Notes: a model not told the origin generated them from the sequence alone. Positions 26,582 through 42,117 are shown, counted from the stretch's first letter. The stretch is 64,000 nt of DNA from Shouchella hunanensis (GCF_028735875.1 NZ_CP117834.1:1166001-1230000), one strand, 5' to 3'. Numbers and translations are program-made.

Positions 26582-27880
26582 TTATAGCAATTCTGCTGTT
26601 TTTTCAAATTCATTTTCTAATTGCTCTTCCACTCGTTCAATATCAGCACCTAATGCTTTAAGCTTTTCCGTTAAACCCACGTAACCGCGGTCTAGGTGCT
26701 TTAATTCTGTAACACGAGTATATCCATCTGCTACTAATCCTGCGATGACCAATGCGGCACCCGCACGTAAGTCTGTTGCACCTACCTCTGCACCTTGTAA
26801 TGACGTAGGACCGGATACAATCGCAGAACGGCCTTCGATTTTAATGTTTCCGTTCATTCTACGGAACTCTTCAACGTGCATAAAACGATTCTCAAAAACC
26901 GTTTCTGTTACAACACTTGTACCCTCAGCTCGAATAAGCAATGCCATCATTTGTGCTTGCATATCCGTTGGGAAGCCTGGATGAGGCATTGTTTTAATAT
27001 CTACGGCTTTAAGCACTTCAGGACCAATAACACGAAGTCCTGTTTCACCTTCTTGAATCTCTACACCCATTTCGCGCATTTTTGCTACAAGAGGACGCAT
27101 ATGCTCAGCAATTGCACCTTCAACGAACACATCTCCACCTGTAATGGCAGCAGCAACCATAAATGTTCCTGCTTCAATGCGATCAGGAATAACCGAGTGA
27201 ACCACACCATGAAGCGCAGCTACACCTTCAATTTTAATAACACCTGTGCCAGCGCCTCTTACCTTTGCGCCCATTGCGTTTAAATAATTTGCTAAATCAA
27301 CAATTTCAGGCTCTTCAGCGACATTTTCAATGATTGTTGTTCCTTCAGCCAGAACAGCCGCCATCATAATGTTTTCCGTTGCTCCAACACTTGGAAAATC
27401 AAGATAAATCTTCGTTCCTTGAAGCTTTCCATCGATGCGAGCTTCAATAAAGCCATTTCCAATTTCTACTGTTGCACCCATCGCTTCAAACCCTTTTAGG
27501 TGTTGCTCAATCGGGCGTGAACCAATGGCACATCCACCTGGCAATGCAATTCTTGCGCGACCAACACGTGCAAGTAAAGGACCCATTACTAGGAAAGATG
27601 CACGCATTTTACGAACGTATTCAAACGGTGCTTCCGTTTTAAGCGCACGATTAGCATGAACAACGAAACGTCCATCTTCATAATCAACTGCTACGTTCAA
27701 ATTTGTCAAAACTTCCTTCATTGTATAAACATCTGTAAGAGATGGTACTTCCTCGATAACACTATTTCCGTTTTCCGCTAAAATTGATGCTGCTATTACA
27801 GGTAGGACGGCGTTCTTTGCACCCTCTACCTTCACGGAGCCGTGCAGCTTGTTGCCGCCACGGACAATGATTTTTTCCAA
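26582..27880 (-). CDS. murAA: UDP-GlcNAc enolpyruvyl transferase MurAA
   Basis: 432 residues. Adds enolpyruvate from PEP to UDP-GlcNAc, the first committed step of peptidoglycan synthesis. The PEP-binding Cys is C117 in [12 protein letters not shown], so it should be fosfomycin-sensitive; K22 and N23 (VEGAKNAV) complete the site. Placement with ywmB and spoIID equals the essential murAA of B. subtilis. A second paralogue, murZ, lies at 56.0-57.3 kb. It follows ywmB by about 40 bp and is probably co-transcribed. Confidence 0.96.
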   Translation of the reverse strand: MEKIIVRGGNKLHGSVKVEGAKNAVLPVIAASILAENGNSVIEEVPSLTDVYTMKEVLTNLNVAVDYEDGRFVVHANRALKTEAPFEYVRKMRASFLVMGPLLARVGRARIALPGGCAIGSRPIEQHLKGFEAMGATVEIGNGFIEARIDGKLQGTKIYLDFPSVGATENIMMAAVLAEGTTIIENVAEEPEIVDLANYLNAMGAKVRGAGTGVIKIEGVAALHGVVHSVIPDRIEAGTFMVAAAITGGDVFVEGAIAEHMRPLVAKMREMGVEIQEGETGLRVIGPEVLKAVDIKTMPHPGFPTDMQAQMMALLIRAEGTSVVTETVFENRFMHVEEFRRMNGNIKIEGRSAIVSGPTSLQGAEVGATDLRAGAALVIAGLVADGYTRVTELKHLDRGYVGLTEKLKALGADIERVEEQLENEFEKTAELL

Positions 27881-27921
27881 CGTATTCCCCTCCGCGTCTG
27901 ATATTTGTCTCTTCTATATTA

Positions 27922-28677
27922 TCAATATTCAGTCGTAATTATAGGCGTTCCAAAAGTTACTGTTGTTCTAGAGCCCAACTCTTGATGTTCGCGTAATGCG
28001 ATTTGAACGTTCATCTCTTTATCATCATTTGTCGCAATACCATTGGTCCATCCTTTATGATATGCAGAGATAGATACAAACGTTTTTTCTTCTAGGCCCT
28101 CTAATGTGGTCGCGCCCAATTGACTTACTAAATCCTCGGCCTCAATCATTAAATCTTGAGGCGTATCGTCCATTTCTGCCGTTAGTTCATAAAACGACAT
28201 AGACGATTTTAAATCAAAACCTAATGTACGTAATCGATCTTTAAACAATTGTTGATTCTTGAGTTCACCATTTCCATTTGAAAGGAGCTCATACGTTTTT
28301 TCTACTTTGTAACCTTTTGTTGTTGAGGTCGCTATCCATTTAACTTTTTCCAGTAACTTTCCCTCATAATCGCCATTTATAAACGTGACATGCACATAAT
28401 TATTGTCTTCTTCCAAAGAAGCACGTTCAAATTCAGGATATTCCTGTTCGAACTGGTCTAGCTGTGTATAAAAATCATCTACATGTTCGCTTTGATTTTT
28501 TATGCGGACTTGCCAATCTGTCATTGTCATTTTATTTTTCTCAACAAGGTCATTAAAGGCATTCATTTGATGATAGAATGTATCTTCTTTTCCTAAGGTA
28601 TCTTTCTCAAAAGCAAAAAGAACGCTACAGAAAACAACGATAAGCAATAGAAAACAGACAGAATACATTTTATTCAT
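27922..28677 (-). CDS. ywmB: YwmB-like membrane-associated protein
   Basis: 251 residues from the ATG at 28677, favoured by GGAGGGG just upstream over the frame start at 28701. An N-terminal hydrophobic helix (about 3-20) without lipobox Cys should anchor or export it. The rest matches the YwmB family, which adopts a TATA-box-binding-protein-like fold in structure databases although it is extracytoplasmic; no DNA-binding role follows from that. It sits between ywzB and murAA as in B. subtilis. Its function is unknown. Confidence 0.85.
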   Translation of the reverse strand: MNKMYSVCFLLLIVVFCSVLFAFEKDTLGKEDTFYHQMNAFNDLVEKNKMTMTDWQVRIKNQSEHVDDFYTQLDQFEQEYPEFERASLEEDNNYVHVTFINGDYEGKLLEKVKWIATSTTKGYKVEKTYELLSNGNGELKNQQLFKDRLRTLGFDLKSSMSFYELTAEMDDTPQDLMIEAEDLVSQLGATTLEGLEEKTFVSISAYHKGWTNGIATNDDKEMNVQIALREHQELGSRTTVTFGTPIITTEY

Positions 28678-28779
28678 ATCAACATTCCCCTCCAGGACCA
28701 AAAGGTTTTCTTACTACCATTTTTACCTGAAGCAGAAAAAGCATACATAAAAAACAAAGGTTCTTATGACATTTTTTTA

Positions 28780-29013
28780 CTAGAAAAGATAAGGTAGGTA
28801 CCGAACAGCTTGGGCATACTCAATAAAAAAACGAGCAAGTAAATGTCCCAATGTAATTGCCACTAACACTTTTAAAACAGTGGCTTGGGTACTTTTTGGA
28901 TTTTTCACGAACAAATCAAAGCGGAACGATTGTAACGCCCACCATGCTATGACTAAACCGAGAAGATTTAATAGAATATGTATAAACGCTTCCAAACCTA
29001 AATCGCTTGTCAA
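28780..29013 (-). CDS. ywzB: DUF1146 family membrane protein YwzB
   Basis: 77 residues with two membrane helices (about 6-26 and 47-66). The DUF1146 pattern is clear, with WWALQSFRFDLFVKNPKSTQ between helices. Members lie behind the ATP synthase operon in many Bacillaceae, as here, but no function is proven. The start is TTG at 29013; no ATG is available nearby. It is separated from atpC by a strong terminator and about 380 bp, so it has its own promoter, which I could not place. Confidence 0.85.
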   Translation of the reverse strand: MTSDLGLEAFIHILLNLLGLVIAWWALQSFRFDLFVKNPKSTQATVLKVLVAITLGHLLARFFIEYAQAVRYLPYLF

Positions 29014-29349
29014 CCTTATGACCCCATTTCCTATTCAATCCCGGCAAACAAAAAGTCAAGCTAAAAGTTCGCAATCCATTTTCAATGATAACGGATTTAC
29101 GCATAAAAAGCTACCGCTTTCGTTAAGGAATTCATTCCACTTTCATAACAAAAAATGAAGATTTGGTTACAGTTTAGAATGATCTTTATCTAAAGCGCAT
29201 TCATATGCACTTTACCCTTATTTGCCATTTTTCTAACATGATTTTTTTGTTAAAGGCATTCTCTCAAACAACACTGTAAATATCCTTCTTCTGGAGTATA
29301 TGCTTACTGTCGTTATTTGTACAATATGGTGCCTACACGTGCACCTAAA
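29014..29349. other. Intergenic stretch between ywzB and the atp terminator
   Basis: About 335 bp, AT-rich, with no convincing ORF, repeat or RNA structure visible by eye on either strand. It must hold the ywzB promoter. Confidence 0.5.
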
Positions 29350-29391
29350 AAAAATCACCATCTGTTGATAAACAACAGTCTGGTGATTTTT
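29350..29391 (-). terminator. Intrinsic terminator of the atp operon
   Basis: An outer 11-bp stem (29350-29360 with 29381-29391) encloses an inner CTGTTG/CAACAG stem (29362-29367 with 29373-29378); T run on minus. It starts right behind atpC. Confidence 0.92.
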
Positions 29392-29394
29392 GGT

Positions 29395-29796
29395 TTAGTT
29401 TGCTTTAGCAACACTAAGACGAGTAACAGCTCTCATTAAAGCCGCTTCTGCACGTGCTTTATCAATATGGGCACTGTCATCATTTAAGCGTTTTTCTGCA
29501 CGGTTCTTCGCTTTTTCAGCGCGTTCCGTATCAATTTGCTCTGGTGTTTCTGCAGTCTCGGCTAGTATGGTCACTTGGTCTGGACGAACTTCAATAAATC
29601 CACCGCTGACTGATACTTGGTCTTCTTTGCCGTCTTTCAAAAAACGAGCCCTTCCAACCGTAAGCGGAGAAACGAGGGGAATGTGCTTTGCTTTAATTCC
29701 AAGCTCCCCTTCTGTTGTCTTCACAACAACCAGCTCAGCATCACTTGAGTATACTGCACCGTCTGGAGTTACGACACTTACTTGCACGGTATTCAT
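29395..29796 (-). CDS. atpC: ATP synthase F1 epsilon subunit
   Basis: 133 residues. Central-stalk subunit that contacts gamma and the c-ring and can damp ATP hydrolysis. The N-terminal beta sandwich begins [21 protein letters not shown], and the C-terminal part forms two helices (about 88-130, Ala/Arg/Glu-rich). Last gene of the operon, 63 bp behind atpD, followed by the operon terminator. The gene order zIBEFHAGDC is complete. Confidence 0.97.
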   Translation of the reverse strand: MNTVQVSVVTPDGAVYSSDAELVVVKTTEGELGIKAKHIPLVSPLTVGRARFLKDGKEDQVSVSGGFIEVRPDQVTILAETAETPEQIDTERAEKAKNRAEKRLNDDSAHIDKARAEAALMRAVTRLSVAKAN

Positions 29797-29859
29797 AGAA
29801 CCCCTCCTCGTCGGCTAGCTTAGAAAAGGAAACGGCTTAACCGCTCCCTTTCTTTTTTA

Positions 29860-32181
<2,322 letters not shown>

Positions 32182-32205
32182 CTAAGCAAAACTTAAGAAA
32201 ATAAA

Positions 32206-33726
<1,521 letters not shown>

Positions 33727-33747
33727 TCACCCCTAACTGACAAATTG

Positions 33748-34293
33748 TTACTTCCCTGCAAGAATTCCTTTTTCAAGGCGATCAAGCTGTCCTTTTACAC
33801 TGCCATCGTATACGCGATCGCCAATACGGACTTTTATTCCACCAACGAGTTGTTCTTGTACGACATTTGAGACCTCTAAAGAGCGTTTTCCTACTTTAGG
33901 TGCAAAAACAACTGCAACTTGTTCTTTTTCTGAATCACTGATTGGTTTTGCTGAATAGACAGTTGCTTCAGCGATTCCTTTCAGTTCGTTATTCAATCTC
34001 TTATACTCTGAAAGTAGTTCTGGCATCGTTGTATAACGATTCTTTTCGACTAACGTCAGTAATAACGCTAACGTTGTTTCTTGTACATTTCCTTGAAACG
34101 ACTGCTTGATAACCTGAGCCTTTCGCTCTTGAGAAAGTCCTGGTGTTTCAAGTACCTTTAGCAATTCCGGTGTTTGATTAAACACGTCCCTTACTAAGGC
34201 TAAATCCTGTTCGTATTCATTCGCTTGACCTTTGGATACACCTAACTCAAAAAGAGCAACAGCGTAACGATTGGCTACCGCTTTGTTGCTCAT
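33748..34293 (-). CDS. atpH: ATP synthase F1 delta subunit
   Basis: 181 residues. Peripheral-stalk protein that joins the b dimer to the top of F1. The six-helix N-terminal domain starts NKAVANRYAVALFELG, and the C-terminal OSCP signature GGIKVRIGDRVYDGSVKGQL is clear. It overlaps atpF by 4 bp, so its translation is coupled. Confidence 0.96.
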   Translation of the reverse strand: MSNKAVANRYAVALFELGVSKGQANEYEQDLALVRDVFNQTPELLKVLETPGLSQERKAQVIKQSFQGNVQETTLALLLTLVEKNRYTTMPELLSEYKRLNNELKGIAEATVYSAKPISDSEKEQVAVVFAPKVGKRSLEVSNVVQEQLVGGIKVRIGDRVYDGSVKGQLDRLEKGILAGK

Positions 34294-34784
34294 AGCTCTT
34301 CGCCCGCTTGTTTAAGATAGTCTTGAACAAGCTTATCTTGTTCACTTGCATCCAGTTCTTTTTCAATCACTTTCTGCGCAATTAAGACAGATAAAGAAGC
34401 GACTTGTTCACGTAATTCCGTAACAGCTTGTTCTTTTTCATTACGAATTTCAGCTAGTGCTTGATGCTGAATTCGTTCTGCTTCAGCTTTTGCTTCTCGG
34501 ACAATATCTTTACCTTGCTGCTCGCCAACTTTTTTGGCGTTTTCAATCAATTCACGTGCTTCTACACGTGCTTGTTTTAATTCTTCTTTTTGTTCCTCGA
34601 TCATTTTCTCTGACTCTTTACGGTTGCGTTCAGCAGAATCAATTTGATCGTTTATCATGTCTTGACGCTTTTGCATAACACCAAGAAGCGGTCTTAATGC
34701 AAACTTCGACAGTAGCCATAAGAGTAGACCAAATCCAATAAGTTGGAAAAGGACCGTACCCCAACCAAAATCACCTAAGTTCAT
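34290..34784 (-). CDS. atpF: ATP synthase F0 b subunit
   Basis: 164 residues from the ATG at 34784 (AAGGGG upstream; the frame extends 7 codons further without support). A single N-terminal membrane helix (about 8-27), then a long Glu/Lys/Arg-rich amphipathic helix that dimerises into the peripheral stalk. No Cys or odd insertions. It overlaps atpH at the 3' end. Confidence 0.96.
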   Translation of the reverse strand: MNLGDFGWGTVLFQLIGFGLLLWLLSKFALRPLLGVMQKRQDMINDQIDSAERNRKESEKMIEEQKEELKQARVEARELIENAKKVGEQQGKDIVREAKAEAERIQHQALAEIRNEKEQAVTELREQVASLSVLIAQKVIEKELDASEQDKLVQDYLKQAGEEL

Positions 34785-34889
34785 TTTTACACCCCTTATT
34801 CTCAAAAATCAGCCTTACATAAGGAAAGGCGAGAGGTTCTAGAAAAGAACGCTATCGCCTCTCAATGTTGAACGATTATTGACTTTTTG

Positions 34890-35156
<267 letters not shown>

Positions 35157-35191
35157 TTATAAATCGCCTCGGGAATAAGCCAAGGCAGGTA

Positions 35192-36340
<1,149 letters not shown>

Positions 36341-36351
<11 letters not shown>

Positions 36352-36577
36352 CTTCGTTATCGTCTCCTAAAAATGGCTGAACAACTTTGGAAATGCTGTA
36401 TATACTCGTTAACATTCCAACTAATAGGCATATGATTAAGAAGACTGGGCTTGCGTTCAATAGCTTATCCAGCCATATCCCTAAAAATAAGCCTCCGACC
36501 GTACCTCCAATCACGCATGATAAAATGGTTGAAACTAGCATGAACGCTCGCATTGGATTCTTACTTTGTTTCGACAA
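36341..36577 (-). CDS. atpZ: AtpZ-like small membrane protein, first gene of the atp operon
   Basis: 78 residues from the TTG at 36577, which has GAGGGG 8 nt upstream; a TTG six codons earlier lacks such a site. Two membrane helices joined by LGIWLDKLL, the AtpZ/AtpI-family pattern. In alkaliphilic B. pseudofirmus the atp operon also starts with atpZ, and AtpZ and AtpI are linked to Mg uptake or c-ring function. The operon's sigma-A-like promoter lies 76-104 bp upstream. Confidence 0.85.
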
Positions 36578-36652
36578 TGAAATAGCCCCTCTCAATTAGA
36601 GTGAAAGCCACTACAATCGCATATGTAACCCTTATCATGGTAACCCTTAGTA

Positions 36653-36681
36653 ATCGTACAATAGCTACTTTCCTCTGTCAA
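36653..36681 (-). promoter_or_regulatory. Candidate sigma-A promoter of the atp operon
   Basis: On minus, a consensus -35 TTGACA (plus 36676-36681), 17 bp, then -10 TACGAT (plus 36653-36658), 76 bp before the atpZ start. Confidence 0.65.
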
Positions 36682-36976
36682 CGAATTTTGAAAGAATCTC
36701 AAAAGAGTTTAAAAAAGGGGATTGATTGTTCACATAACTGTCAAAAAAAACCGCGGACTGGATGAGAGTCGTTTAAGTACAGTACTTTGAGTATCAATTA
36801 TTTCTATATGCCTTTACAAAACCTTTACTTATTCTTAACATTCAAACCACTCCCACTAAGTAAATGCATTGACTTTCTCTTCCAGTTATGTCCTTCTTTT
36901 CGTCTTTACGAATGGACACAACATAAAACGTTCACCACTATTAGCTAAACAATGTGCTCACTATCAAAAATAAACT
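36682..36976. other. Intergenic stretch between the atp promoter and the protease terminator
   Basis: About 295 bp, AT-rich. No ORF, repeat or further clear signal is visible by eye. Confidence 0.5.
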
Positions 36977-37006
36977 AAAGACTCAAGGCCATTGCCTTGA
37001 GTCTTT
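36977..37006 (-). terminator. Intrinsic terminator after the Vpr-like protease gene
   Basis: A 13-bp perfect stem (36977-36989 with 36994-37006) and a 4-nt loop. The T run on minus is broken (TTTAGTTTATTTT). Confidence 0.8.
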
Positions 37007-37020
37007 ACATGTACCTCTTA

Positions 37021-39294
37021 TTACGGACCAATCCACTCCTCTCCAATGTCAATCATGGCTTCAAGAGTATCTGTTTTCCCTTCATTTTTAGCATAAATAA
37101 GCGCTTTATAACGACCAGGCGCAATCTGTAAATTGGTAATCTCGCCGTTTACCATACCTCTACTTTGATCTTTATTTTCAATAATTGTCGCTACAAATTC
37201 TAACGTATCTGGGTCAAATAAATGCACACTCGACTCTTCCGCTCCGCTTGGTAAATAGTATTCATAATAGTATCCGTTCGCTTTATCGCTGTGAGCCATT
37301 TGAAAGGCCATCACTCGAGGGTAATTTGGTTCCTCTATGAAAAGCATATACGGAAGGTCAATTTCCTCCTCATGATTACGAACGGTAATGTAGCCAGTAT
37401 GAAGCCCTTTTTGAATTGCTTGTTGATCAATGGTCGCTGTGAGTGTAAATGCCTTTTTTGACTGACCATTAACTGTAACACGTTCTTCAAATTCCCACGA
37501 AATACCGTCTACCTCACCAATTGGCGGATCAATGGTGTAGTCTTTTTGAGATTTGCTGATGTTTTCGATAGAGATGGTCACCTCTTTTTCCACCACATGC
37601 TCTCCTTTTTCAAGTTCTCCAAATGAGAGGGTTGCTGGTGAGATAAGGGTGCTTGTTTGGATTGCTTTATCTACTTGCAAACGACCTGCCCCTTGTTCAA
37701 ATGGCAGATACTCTTTTCCTTGTTCATCTTGTAAACGCTTTGTAGAGTTCAGTAGTGCCGATTTCACTTGTTCTGGTTTCCAATCTGGATGTTGTTCAAT
37801 TAGTAAGGCCGCAGCCCCTGCCACGTGTGGACTTGCCATGCTTGTTCCGTTTAAATCTAAATAGCCTTTCGGTACGGTGCTTTGAATCGCTACACCTGGC
37901 GCAACGAGGTCAGGCTTTATTTCCCACGTTTCTGTAACCGGCCCTCTAGAGCTAAAAGGTGCCATTAAGTCTTGTTTGACGCTATAGTGTGTGTCCACTT
38001 TCACTTTATGTTTATGTTGTTTCAATAGTGATAGAAGTGCTTCACCCTCGGTTTTAGAAAGAGTTGCTCCTATAATAGGAATCGGTTCTGTTACAGCTCC
38101 TGCAAAAGCACCCTCTAAATTGTTGTAAATCAGGACCCCTTTCGCTCCGGCTTTAGAGGCAAACGCTAATTTTTCTGCGAAATTCGAGCGGCCTCTTTTA
38201 ATGAGAACAAGCTTGTCTTTAACATCCTTCCCTTTATAGTCTGTCAATAGTCCGTGACCAACGTCCACCAGTTCTAAACTTGCCTTTAGTTGCCAACTTT
38301 TCGCACCTAGAATAGGGGTTAACGTTAATTCATCCTTTAACCCACTTACGTTGATGGCTGGCACTTCAACAGGCGGCAAAGAAGCGCCCACGGAAATGGC
38401 TTTTGTTGAAGTTCCAGGTGAACCAACAGACCACATATTCGGTCCGCTATTTCCATTTGATGTTACCGCAACAATGCCTTTCTCTACGACTCGATCAAGA
38501 GCTAAACTCGTTGGCCAGTCAGGTCCGTTAACCGTATTCCCTAATGACAAATTAATCACATCGACATCGTCTTTAAACGCTCGTTCAATCGCTTCTAATA
38601 TATGTTCTGTTGTCCCTTGTCCACCAGGTCCAAGAGCCCGGTATGCGTAAATTTCAGCTTCCGGAGCAACCCCTTTAATCCGTCCATTAGCAGCAATAAT
38701 CCCTGCCACATGTGTGCCATGTAACGTAGGTTCTCCTTGTGATTTTTTTGTTTCCATCGGATCATCATCCTGATCGACTATATCGTAGCCACCACGATAG
38801 TTCGCCTCTAAATCAGGGTGCTTGTAATCCACACCTGTATCAATCACACCAACTTTGACACCTTTACCAGTTAAGAGGCGCTCTTTCCCGTCTTGTTTAT
38901 CCATTAAACGGTCCCCTGCACCGATAAAAGGGATGCTTCCTTCAAGACTTGGCTGGTAATGAGCCACATCATCTACACGGGCAATGACACTTAACTGCCT
39001 TAACCGCTCAATATCTTTTTCAGCAATCTCCAATGAGAACCCACCGTAAACATTCGCATAAATATTTCTAATTGTTGCTGAGGAAATGCGGTTTTCTACA
39101 ACGCCAACAGCTCGATTTACATCTCCGGACGCCGACACAATCACAACTCTTTTACTACTATCTAGTGTCTGTTGTTGCTTTTCAGCCGCCAAGGCTACTC
39201 CGTTTACTCCCGTTGCCATACTCATACCTTGCAAGAGCATTAGAACACTAAGTATTCCTACTACTAACCGATGCACTCTACCTCGTTTCGTCAT
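37021..39294 (-). CDS. vpr: Secreted subtilisin-family serine protease (Vpr-like)
   Basis: 757 residues. Signal peptide (about 1-37), inhibitor I9 propeptide (about 48-115), then an S8 catalytic domain with D152 (GVIDTGVDYKHPDL), H195 (LHGTHVAGI) and S485 (LNGTSMASPHVAG). A protease-associated (PA) domain is inserted at about 340-430 between His and Ser, the layout of Vpr. The C-terminal 220 residues contain a fibronectin-like part, somewhat shorter than B. subtilis Vpr (806). The protease matures by autoprocessing and degrades extracellular protein. No cell-wall anchor is seen. Monocistronic. Confidence 0.93.
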   Translation of the reverse strand: MTKRGRVHRLVVGILSVLMLLQGMSMATGVNGVALAAEKQQQTLDSSKRVVIVSASGDVNRAVGVVENRISSATIRNIYANVYGGFSLEIAEKDIERLRQLSVIARVDDVAHYQPSLEGSIPFIGAGDRLMDKQDGKERLLTGKGVKVGVIDTGVDYKHPDLEANYRGGYDIVDQDDDPMETKKSQGEPTLHGTHVAGIIAANGRIKGVAPEAEIYAYRALGPGGQGTTEHILEAIERAFKDDVDVINLSLGNTVNGPDWPTSLALDRVVEKGIVAVTSNGNSGPNMWSVGSPGTSTKAISVGASLPPVEVPAINVSGLKDELTLTPILGAKSWQLKASLELVDVGHGLLTDYKGKDVKDKLVLIKRGRSNFAEKLAFASKAGAKGVLIYNNLEGAFAGAVTEPIPIIGATLSKTEGEALLSLLKQHKHKVKVDTHYSVKQDLMAPFSSRGPVTETWEIKPDLVAPGVAIQSTVPKGYLDLNGTSMASPHVAGAAALLIEQHPDWKPEQVKSALLNSTKRLQDEQGKEYLPFEQGAGRLQVDKAIQTSTLISPATLSFGELEKGEHVVEKEVTISIENISKSQKDYTIDPPIGEVDGISWEFEERVTVNGQSKKAFTLTATIDQQAIQKGLHTGYITVRNHEEEIDLPYMLFIEEPNYPRVMAFQMAHSDKANGYYYEYYLPSGAEESSVHLFDPDTLEFVATIIENKDQSRGMVNGEITNLQIAPGRYKALIYAKNEGKTDTLEAMIDIGEEWIGP

Positions 39295-39360
39295 ACGTTA
39301 CGTCTCCCCTACTGCTTGTCGTATCGGTTAGTATGCGAATGGAGCTGATTTTTTATACAA

Positions 39361-39391
39361 AAAAGAAGAGAGGACTAGCCCCTCTTCTTTT
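39361..39391 (-). terminator. Intrinsic terminator after upp
   Basis: Stem AAAAGAAGAG (39361-39370) with CTCTTCTTTT (39382-39391), followed on minus by TTTTTTGTATAAA. Confidence 0.85.
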
Positions 39392-39406
39392 CACGGTTTT
39401 TCTGTT

Positions 39407-40036
39407 TTATTTCGTACCAAATAGTCGGTCGCCTGCATCGCCAAGCCCTGGTACAATATAACCTTTTTCATTTAATTTTTCATCAAGAGCCGCCAGATAA
39501 ATATCAACATCTGGGTGTTCTTCTTGTACATACTGAACGCCTTCAGGTGCCGCTACTAAACAGATCAAACGCATATTTTTTGCGCCGCGCTTTTTTAAAC
39601 TGTTAATGGCTTCGACGACAGAGCCACCTGTTGCAAGCATTGGATCAATTACAAGAAGTTCTCTCTCTTCAATATCTTTTGGAAGCTTAACATAGTACTC
39701 AATTGGTTTAAATGTCTCTGGATCGCGATAAAGTCCAACGTGGCCAACTCGAGCTGCTGGAATCATATTTAAAATTCCATCTGACATCCCTATGCCTGCA
39801 CGCAAAATTGGAATAAGACCAAGTTTTTTTCCAGCTAGTTTTTTAACACGTGCTGGCCCTACAGGTGTTTCAATGTCTGCATCCTCTAACGGCAAATCTC
39901 TCGTTACTTCAAATGCCATTAACGCCGCTACTTCATCCACGAGCTCGCGAAACTCTTTTGTACCTGTTGTCTTATCTCGTATATACGATAACTTATGCTG
40001 AATTAGTGGATGATCAAGTACATGAACCTTACCCAT
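39407..40036 (-). CDS. upp: Uracil phosphoribosyltransferase
   Basis: 209 residues from the ATG at 40036, preceded by AGGAAGTGA; 14 extra upstream codons do not match the family. Salvages uracil with PRPP to UMP. The PRPP loop is [14 protein letters not shown], and the uracil-binding C-terminus reads [18 protein letters not shown]. It lies next to glyA as in B. subtilis but has about 175 bp and a terminator between, so it is a separate unit. Confidence 0.97.
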   Translation of the reverse strand: MGKVHVLDHPLIQHKLSYIRDKTTGTKEFRELVDEVAALMAFEVTRDLPLEDADIETPVGPARVKKLAGKKLGLIPILRAGIGMSDGILNMIPAARVGHVGLYRDPETFKPIEYYVKLPKDIEERELLVIDPMLATGGSVVEAINSLKKRGAKNMRLICLVAAPEGVQYVQEEHPDVDIYLAALDEKLNEKGYIVPGLGDAGDRLFGTK

Positions 40037-40177
40037 TTTCGTCACTTCCTTTTTAAAAATCGTCATTTCTCGACACACTCTGAACGATTTTACCTGAAAA
40101 GCACCTCTTCATACAAGTGTTCAAAGAAAGAAACCTGTGTTAAATGTTCCCTTAACGAAATAAATCATGTAAAAAAC

Positions 40178-40203
40178 AGCAACGACATGTATGTCGCTAC
40201 TGC
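40178..40203 (-). terminator. Likely terminator after glyA
   Basis: A hairpin around GACAT/ATGTC extended by imperfect pairing AGCAAC/GCTACTGCT, followed on minus by T6. Confidence 0.7.
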
Positions 40204-40213
40204 TCTTTCTGCC

Positions 40214-41467
40214 TTATAGATTCGGGTACATAGGGAATTTAGCTGTTAAAGCTGCTACACGCTCACGGACTTGATTTAATACTTCTTCATTTTCAACATT
40301 TTTCAATGTTAAAGCAATCAACTTCGCAATTTCATCCATATCGTCCACACCAAGTCCACGAGACGTTACTGCAGCTGTTCCAATTCGAATACCACTTGTA
40401 ACAAACGGCTTTTCTGGATCATATGGAATGGTATTTTTATTTGTCGTAATACCGACTGAATCAAGGGCTTTTTCAGCAACTTTACCAGTCAACTGTAACG
40501 AACGCAGATCAAGCAACACAAGATGATTATCTGTTCCGCCTGATACAATGTTGACACCTTCTTCTTGCAACGTTTGCCCTAGACGCTGTGCATTCTCAAT
40601 AATCGCCTTACCGTATGCTTTAAAATCATTAGCTAATGCTTCGCCAAAAGAAACCGCTTTGGCTGCAATGACATGCATCAGTGGACCACCTTGGATACCT
40701 GGGAAGATTGATTTGTCAAGCTTTTTACCAAATTCTTCACCTGTCTCTTCATTACAAAGAATCATTCCGCCACGTGGTCCACGTAATGTTTTATGTGTCG
40801 TTGTTGTTACGAAATGTGCATAAGGAACAGGGTTTTGGTGAAGACCAGCCGCTACCAATCCAGCAATATGTGCCATATCAACCATCAGGTAGGCGCCAAC
40901 TTCATCTGCAATCTCGCGGAATTTCTTGAAATCAATTGCACGTGGATAAGCACTAGCTCCTGCAACAATTAATTTCGGCTTGTGCTCAATCGCAATTTGA
41001 CGAACAACATCATAATCAATGCGCTGATCCTCTTCACGCACGCCGTACTCAACGAAATTGTATTGCACCCCACTAAAGTTTACTGGGCTACCATGAGTGA
41101 GATGTCCACCGTGAGACAAATTCATGCCAAGGACCGTGTCTCCATGCTCTAAAATGGTGAAATACACACCCATATTTGCTTGCGCACCTGAATGGGGCTG
41201 AACATTCACATAATGTGCATCAAATAATTTCTTTGCACGATCACGGGCGATATTTTCAGCAATATCCACATATTCACAACCCCCGTAATAACGTCGGCCA
41301 GGGTAGCCCTCAGCATATTTATTTGTTAAAACAGAGCCCTGGGCTTCCATTACAGCTTCACTAACAAAGTTCTCTGAAGCAATTAACTCAATTTTATCTC
41401 GTTGGCGACCAAGTTCTAATTCAATTGCTTCAAAAAGCGTTGGATCTTGTGTTTTTAAATTTGTCAT
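40214..41467 (-). CDS. glyA: Serine hydroxymethyltransferase
   Basis: 417 residues. PLP enzyme that converts serine and tetrahydrofolate to glycine and 5,10-methylene-THF, the main source of one-carbon units. The PLP lysine is in [14 protein letters not shown]; the N-terminal signature [20 protein letters not shown] and the GRRYYGGCE motif are intact. Ribosome site GGGAG precedes the ATG. A PurR-box-like sequence lies right upstream. Conserved neighbours are upp and ywlG. Confidence 0.98.
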   Translation of the reverse strand: MTNLKTQDPTLFEAIELELGRQRDKIELIASENFVSEAVMEAQGSVLTNKYAEGYPGRRYYGGCEYVDIAENIARDRAKKLFDAHYVNVQPHSGAQANMGVYFTILEHGDTVLGMNLSHGGHLTHGSPVNFSGVQYNFVEYGVREEDQRIDYDVVRQIAIEHKPKLIVAGASAYPRAIDFKKFREIADEVGAYLMVDMAHIAGLVAAGLHQNPVPYAHFVTTTTHKTLRGPRGGMILCNEETGEEFGKKLDKSIFPGIQGGPLMHVIAAKAVSFGEALANDFKAYGKAIIENAQRLGQTLQEEGVNIVSGGTDNHLVLLDLRSLQLTGKVAEKALDSVGITTNKNTIPYDPEKPFVTSGIRIGTAAVTSRGLGVDDMDEIAKLIALTLKNVENEEVLNQVRERVAALTAKFPMYPNL

Positions 41468-41480
41468 CTCTTCTCCCGCC

Positions 41481-41493
41481 TTTGTTCGTAAAT
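41481..41493 (-). promoter_or_regulatory. Weak PurR-box-like site before glyA
   Basis: On minus, ATTTACGAACAAA matches the PurBox AWWWCCGAACWWT at 11 of 13 positions. It lies only 14 bp before the start codon, and no good second box is seen, so it is tentative. glyA is a PurR target in B. subtilis. Confidence 0.3.
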
Positions 41494-41574
41494 AATTTAA
41501 TTTATTTATGATTTTAGCTCATTCTAAGTAAAAATAACAGCTTTTTCCGTAAATTAAGCAACTTTTTAAATAAA

Positions 41575-42117
41575 TCATTCACCAATTTTATACTGTGCAC
41601 GTTCTCCGCCAATTAATTTCGGTCGCGAAGTCGCTACCGTTACATGAGCGGAACCAATGGTCGTAAAGCCAATTCTAATTGGTACGAGAACTGGTTTAAT
41701 GTGCATTCCAATAAACGTATCGCCTATATCTATCCCTGCATCGGCTTGAACCGATTCTACTAAAACAGGTTCTTGTAGTTGTCGATAGGCATAAGTGGCC
41801 ATTGCTCCACCAGCATGACGAACAGGTACTGCACTCACTTCGGTTAAGCCTTTTTGCTCTGCTACACTTCGCTCCATTACTAACGCACGATTTAAGTGCT
41901 CGCAACATTGAAAAACAAGGTGAACACCTGTAATTTTTTGGAATTTACTAAACCCGCGGTACAACTCTTCTGCAATGTCCATTGAACCTTCTTTTCCAAT
42001 TGGCTTGCCAGCTATTTCACTTGTGGATACACCAATAACAAATAACTTGTTTTGCAAAGCAGGAACACGGTTCTGAAACGCCTGTAAGCCGTCGAATAAA
42101 CGCTCTTCAATAGTCAT
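41575..42117 (-). CDS. ywlG: YwlG/TIGR01440 family protein
   Basis: 180 residues. Conserved hypothetical (DUF436/TIGR01440) found between rpiB and glyA throughout Bacillaceae. FVIGVSTSEIAGKPIGKEGS near residue 27 and HLVFQCCEHLNRALVMER near residue 85 are the family signatures. No membrane segment, no recognisable active site. It overlaps the rpiB stop by 1 bp, so both are in one transcript. Function unknown. Confidence 0.9.
   Translation of the reverse strand: MTIEERLFDGLQAFQNRVPALQNKLFVIGVSTSEIAGKPIGKEGSMDIAEELYRGFSKFQKITGVHLVFQCCEHLNRALVMERSVAEQKGLTEVSAVPVRHAGGAMATYAYRQLQEPVLVESVQADAGIDIGDTFIGMHIKPVLVPIRIGFTTIGSAHVTVATSRPKLIGGERAQYKIGE

Noticed and set aside
26876-27283. 135-codon plus-strand frame opposite murAA
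   Set aside because: It is a shadow of a conserved essential gene and has no start signals or recognisable protein features.
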